DNA of 15,956 nt from UBA6197 sp047638075 (GTDB lineage Bacteria > Pseudomonadota > Alphaproteobacteria > Rhodobacterales > Rhodobacteraceae). Location: the NCBI RefSeq assembly GCF_047638075.1, contig NZ_JBLJBV010000013.1, forward strand, positions 1-15,956, written 5' to 3'. The notes under the pieces are model-generated. The model saw only the letters and a program-made list of their open reading frames with translations, was not told the origin of the DNA and searched no databases. Made by a program: the position numbers and the translations under genes. This document shows positions 14,948 to 15,956 of the stretch, in pieces (the stretch's first letter is position 1; each line of letters starts with the position of its first letter).

Positions 14948-15956
14948 ATGAAGCCGCACGCAAAAGTCGTTGTTGTCGGGGGGGGCTGTGTGGGGGCCGC
15001 AATCCTTTATGGAATGACAAAGCACGGCTGCACAGACGTGGTGATGATCGAACGCCGCCAGTTGACGGCCGGGTCAACATGGCATGCTGCCGGCCTTCTG
15101 GTGACCTTTGTGCGGTCAACCAACATCAGCCGGATGACGCAGGAAACAATCAATATCTACAAGGATGTAGAAAAGGAACTGGGGTCATCCATCGGTCTGA
15201 ACCTGGTTGGCCAGTTGCGCGTGGCCAATACCCGCGAACGGATGGACGAATTTCTCAGCTATATCGGCATTGCCGAAGCCGCCGGAATCGAGGCCGAAAT
15301 CCTGACCCCCGGGCAGGTGCGGGAAAAACACCCGCTTTTGAACCCGAACGAAAATATCAAGGGCGGTATTTTCCATCCTCATGATGGCTATGTGAACCCC
15401 TCGGATGTGACCATGGGCATGGCTAGGCTGGCGCGGGATCGTGGCGCGGTCATCTATCAGGAAACCGAAGCGCAGGCCTATGAAAAGCTTGCCGGTGGCG
15501 GCTGGAAGGTTGTCACTAACAAGGGAGAGATCACCTGCGATCATCTGATCTTTGCAACTGGCAATTACGCGCGGGAGAATGCGAAACGGGTCGGTCTGGA
15601 TCTGCCGTGCGTGCCGATCCTGCACCAATACTGGACCACCGAACCGCTGCCCGATCTTGTGGCACGCCGCAAGGCTGGCTTGCCGCAATATCCGATCCTG
15701 CGTGACGAAGATTATGGCGCCTATCTGCGCGAAGACGTGGGCGGGCTGCAATTTGGCCCCTATGAGATGGAAAAAGACCTGAAACTATGGGCGGTTGATG
15801 GGGTGCCAAAGGACTTTGGCATGGATCTTATGCCCGAGGATTTCGAGGCGGTTGAAACCCAGTGGGAAAAGGCGTTGGAGCGCGTGCCGGCACTGGGCAC
15901 GGTCGGGATCAAATCCAACACCCGCGGCCCGATCCAGATGACGCCGGATGAGCTGC
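14948..15956 (+). CDS. FAD-dependent amine dehydrogenase, dimethylglycine/sarcosine dehydrogenase-like (partial, runs off the end)
   Basis: The frame is open from the ATG at 14948 (AAGGGG six to seven bases upstream) to the end of the window, at least 336 codons. The N terminus VVVVGGGCVGAAIL (residues 7-20) is an FAD-binding Rossmann loop with Glu35 to hold the ribose. TAGSTWHAAGL (40-50) matches the dimethylglycine/sarcosine dehydrogenase motif, in which the His (His46 here) links covalently to FAD. HDGYVNPSDVT (about 143-153) and FATGNYARE are also typical of the DAO fold. Family members oxidatively remove N-methyl groups; full-length versions often carry a C-terminal GcvT tetrahydrofolate domain, which would lie beyond the window. 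It is divergent from the LysR gene. Confidence 0.92.
   Translation, partial: MKPHAKVVVVGGGCVGAAILYGMTKHGCTDVVMIERRQLTAGSTWHAAGLLVTFVRSTNISRMTQETINIYKDVEKELGSSIGLNLVGQLRVANTRERMDEFLSYIGIAEAAGIEAEILTPGQVREKHPLLNPNENIKGGIFHPHDGYVNPSDVTMGMARLARDRGAVIYQETEAQAYEKLAGGGWKVVTNKGEITCDHLIFATGNYARENAKRVGLDLPCVPILHQYWTTEPLPDLVARRKAGLPQYPILRDEDYGAYLREDVGGLQFGPYEMEKDLKLWAVDGVPKDFGMDLMPEDFEAVETQWEKALERVPALGTVGIKSNTRGPIQMTPDEL

Noticed and set aside
14914..15384. 156-codon plus-strand ORF starting upstream of the flavoprotein
   Set aside because: Out-of-frame shadow of the DMGDH-like gene, whose own frame has the FAD motifs and continues to the window end.

Overview
The window looks like a chromosomal segment of an alphaproteobacterium, most likely a Rhodobacteraceae/Roseobacter-group member. 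The reasons are the moderately high GC content, the split histidine cluster (hisB-hisH ... hisA-hisF-hisE), an aroK-aroB pair next to a xerD / CNNM-CBS transporter block, and an MttB-family methyltransferase beside a dimethylglycine/sarcosine dehydrogenase-like flavoprotein. This placement is inferred from gene content and style; no database was searched.

Layout. Positions 1-1334 hold a small uncharacterised gene (-), a GC-rich double-hairpin element, tRNA-Gly(GCC) with an encoded CCA and a clear terminator, and a small degenerate receiver-like protein (-). Positions 1491-5828 are the histidine region on +. hisB and hisH are followed by a PP-loop ATPase of the Dph6/ATP_bind_4 type, which overlaps hisH by ATGA. 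A secreted DUF2147 protein then lies antisense and splits the cluster, and hisA, hisF and hisE (ATGA overlap with hisF) complete it. These enzymes cover the middle of histidine synthesis: PRA-PH, ProFAR isomerase, IGP synthase (HisH plus HisF) and IGP dehydratase. hisG, hisD, hisC and hisI are not here. aroK-aroB (-, 5954-7656) supply the shikimate pathway. Reading away from them on + is a tightly packed group: a 45-residue single-pass membrane peptide, a secreted helical 532-residue protein, XerD, and a CorC/HlyC-type CNNM-CBS membrane protein.

From 11967 onward is a catabolic-looking block: an MttB-family methyltransferase (-), a LysR-type regulator (-), and a divergent FAD amine dehydrogenase that runs off the end. 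Together they suggest regulated demethylation of a methylated amine such as a betaine or dimethylglycine-like compound; the substrate cannot be read from sequence.

The most striking non-coding feature is a repeated 3'-end motif. GCTTTTYTTTGG followed by CAAAATACTCC begins two bases after the stop codon of hisA, the CNNM-CBS gene and mttB. Between the last two it forms a perfect 38-bp inverted repeat. A related copy with two GC hairpins lies at about 471-545. I see no CRISPR array, transposase, prophage gene or phage-defence system. The unknowns worth most attention are the 45-aa/532-aa/XerD block, the 3'-end element, and the non-coding stretch between mttB and the LysR gene.
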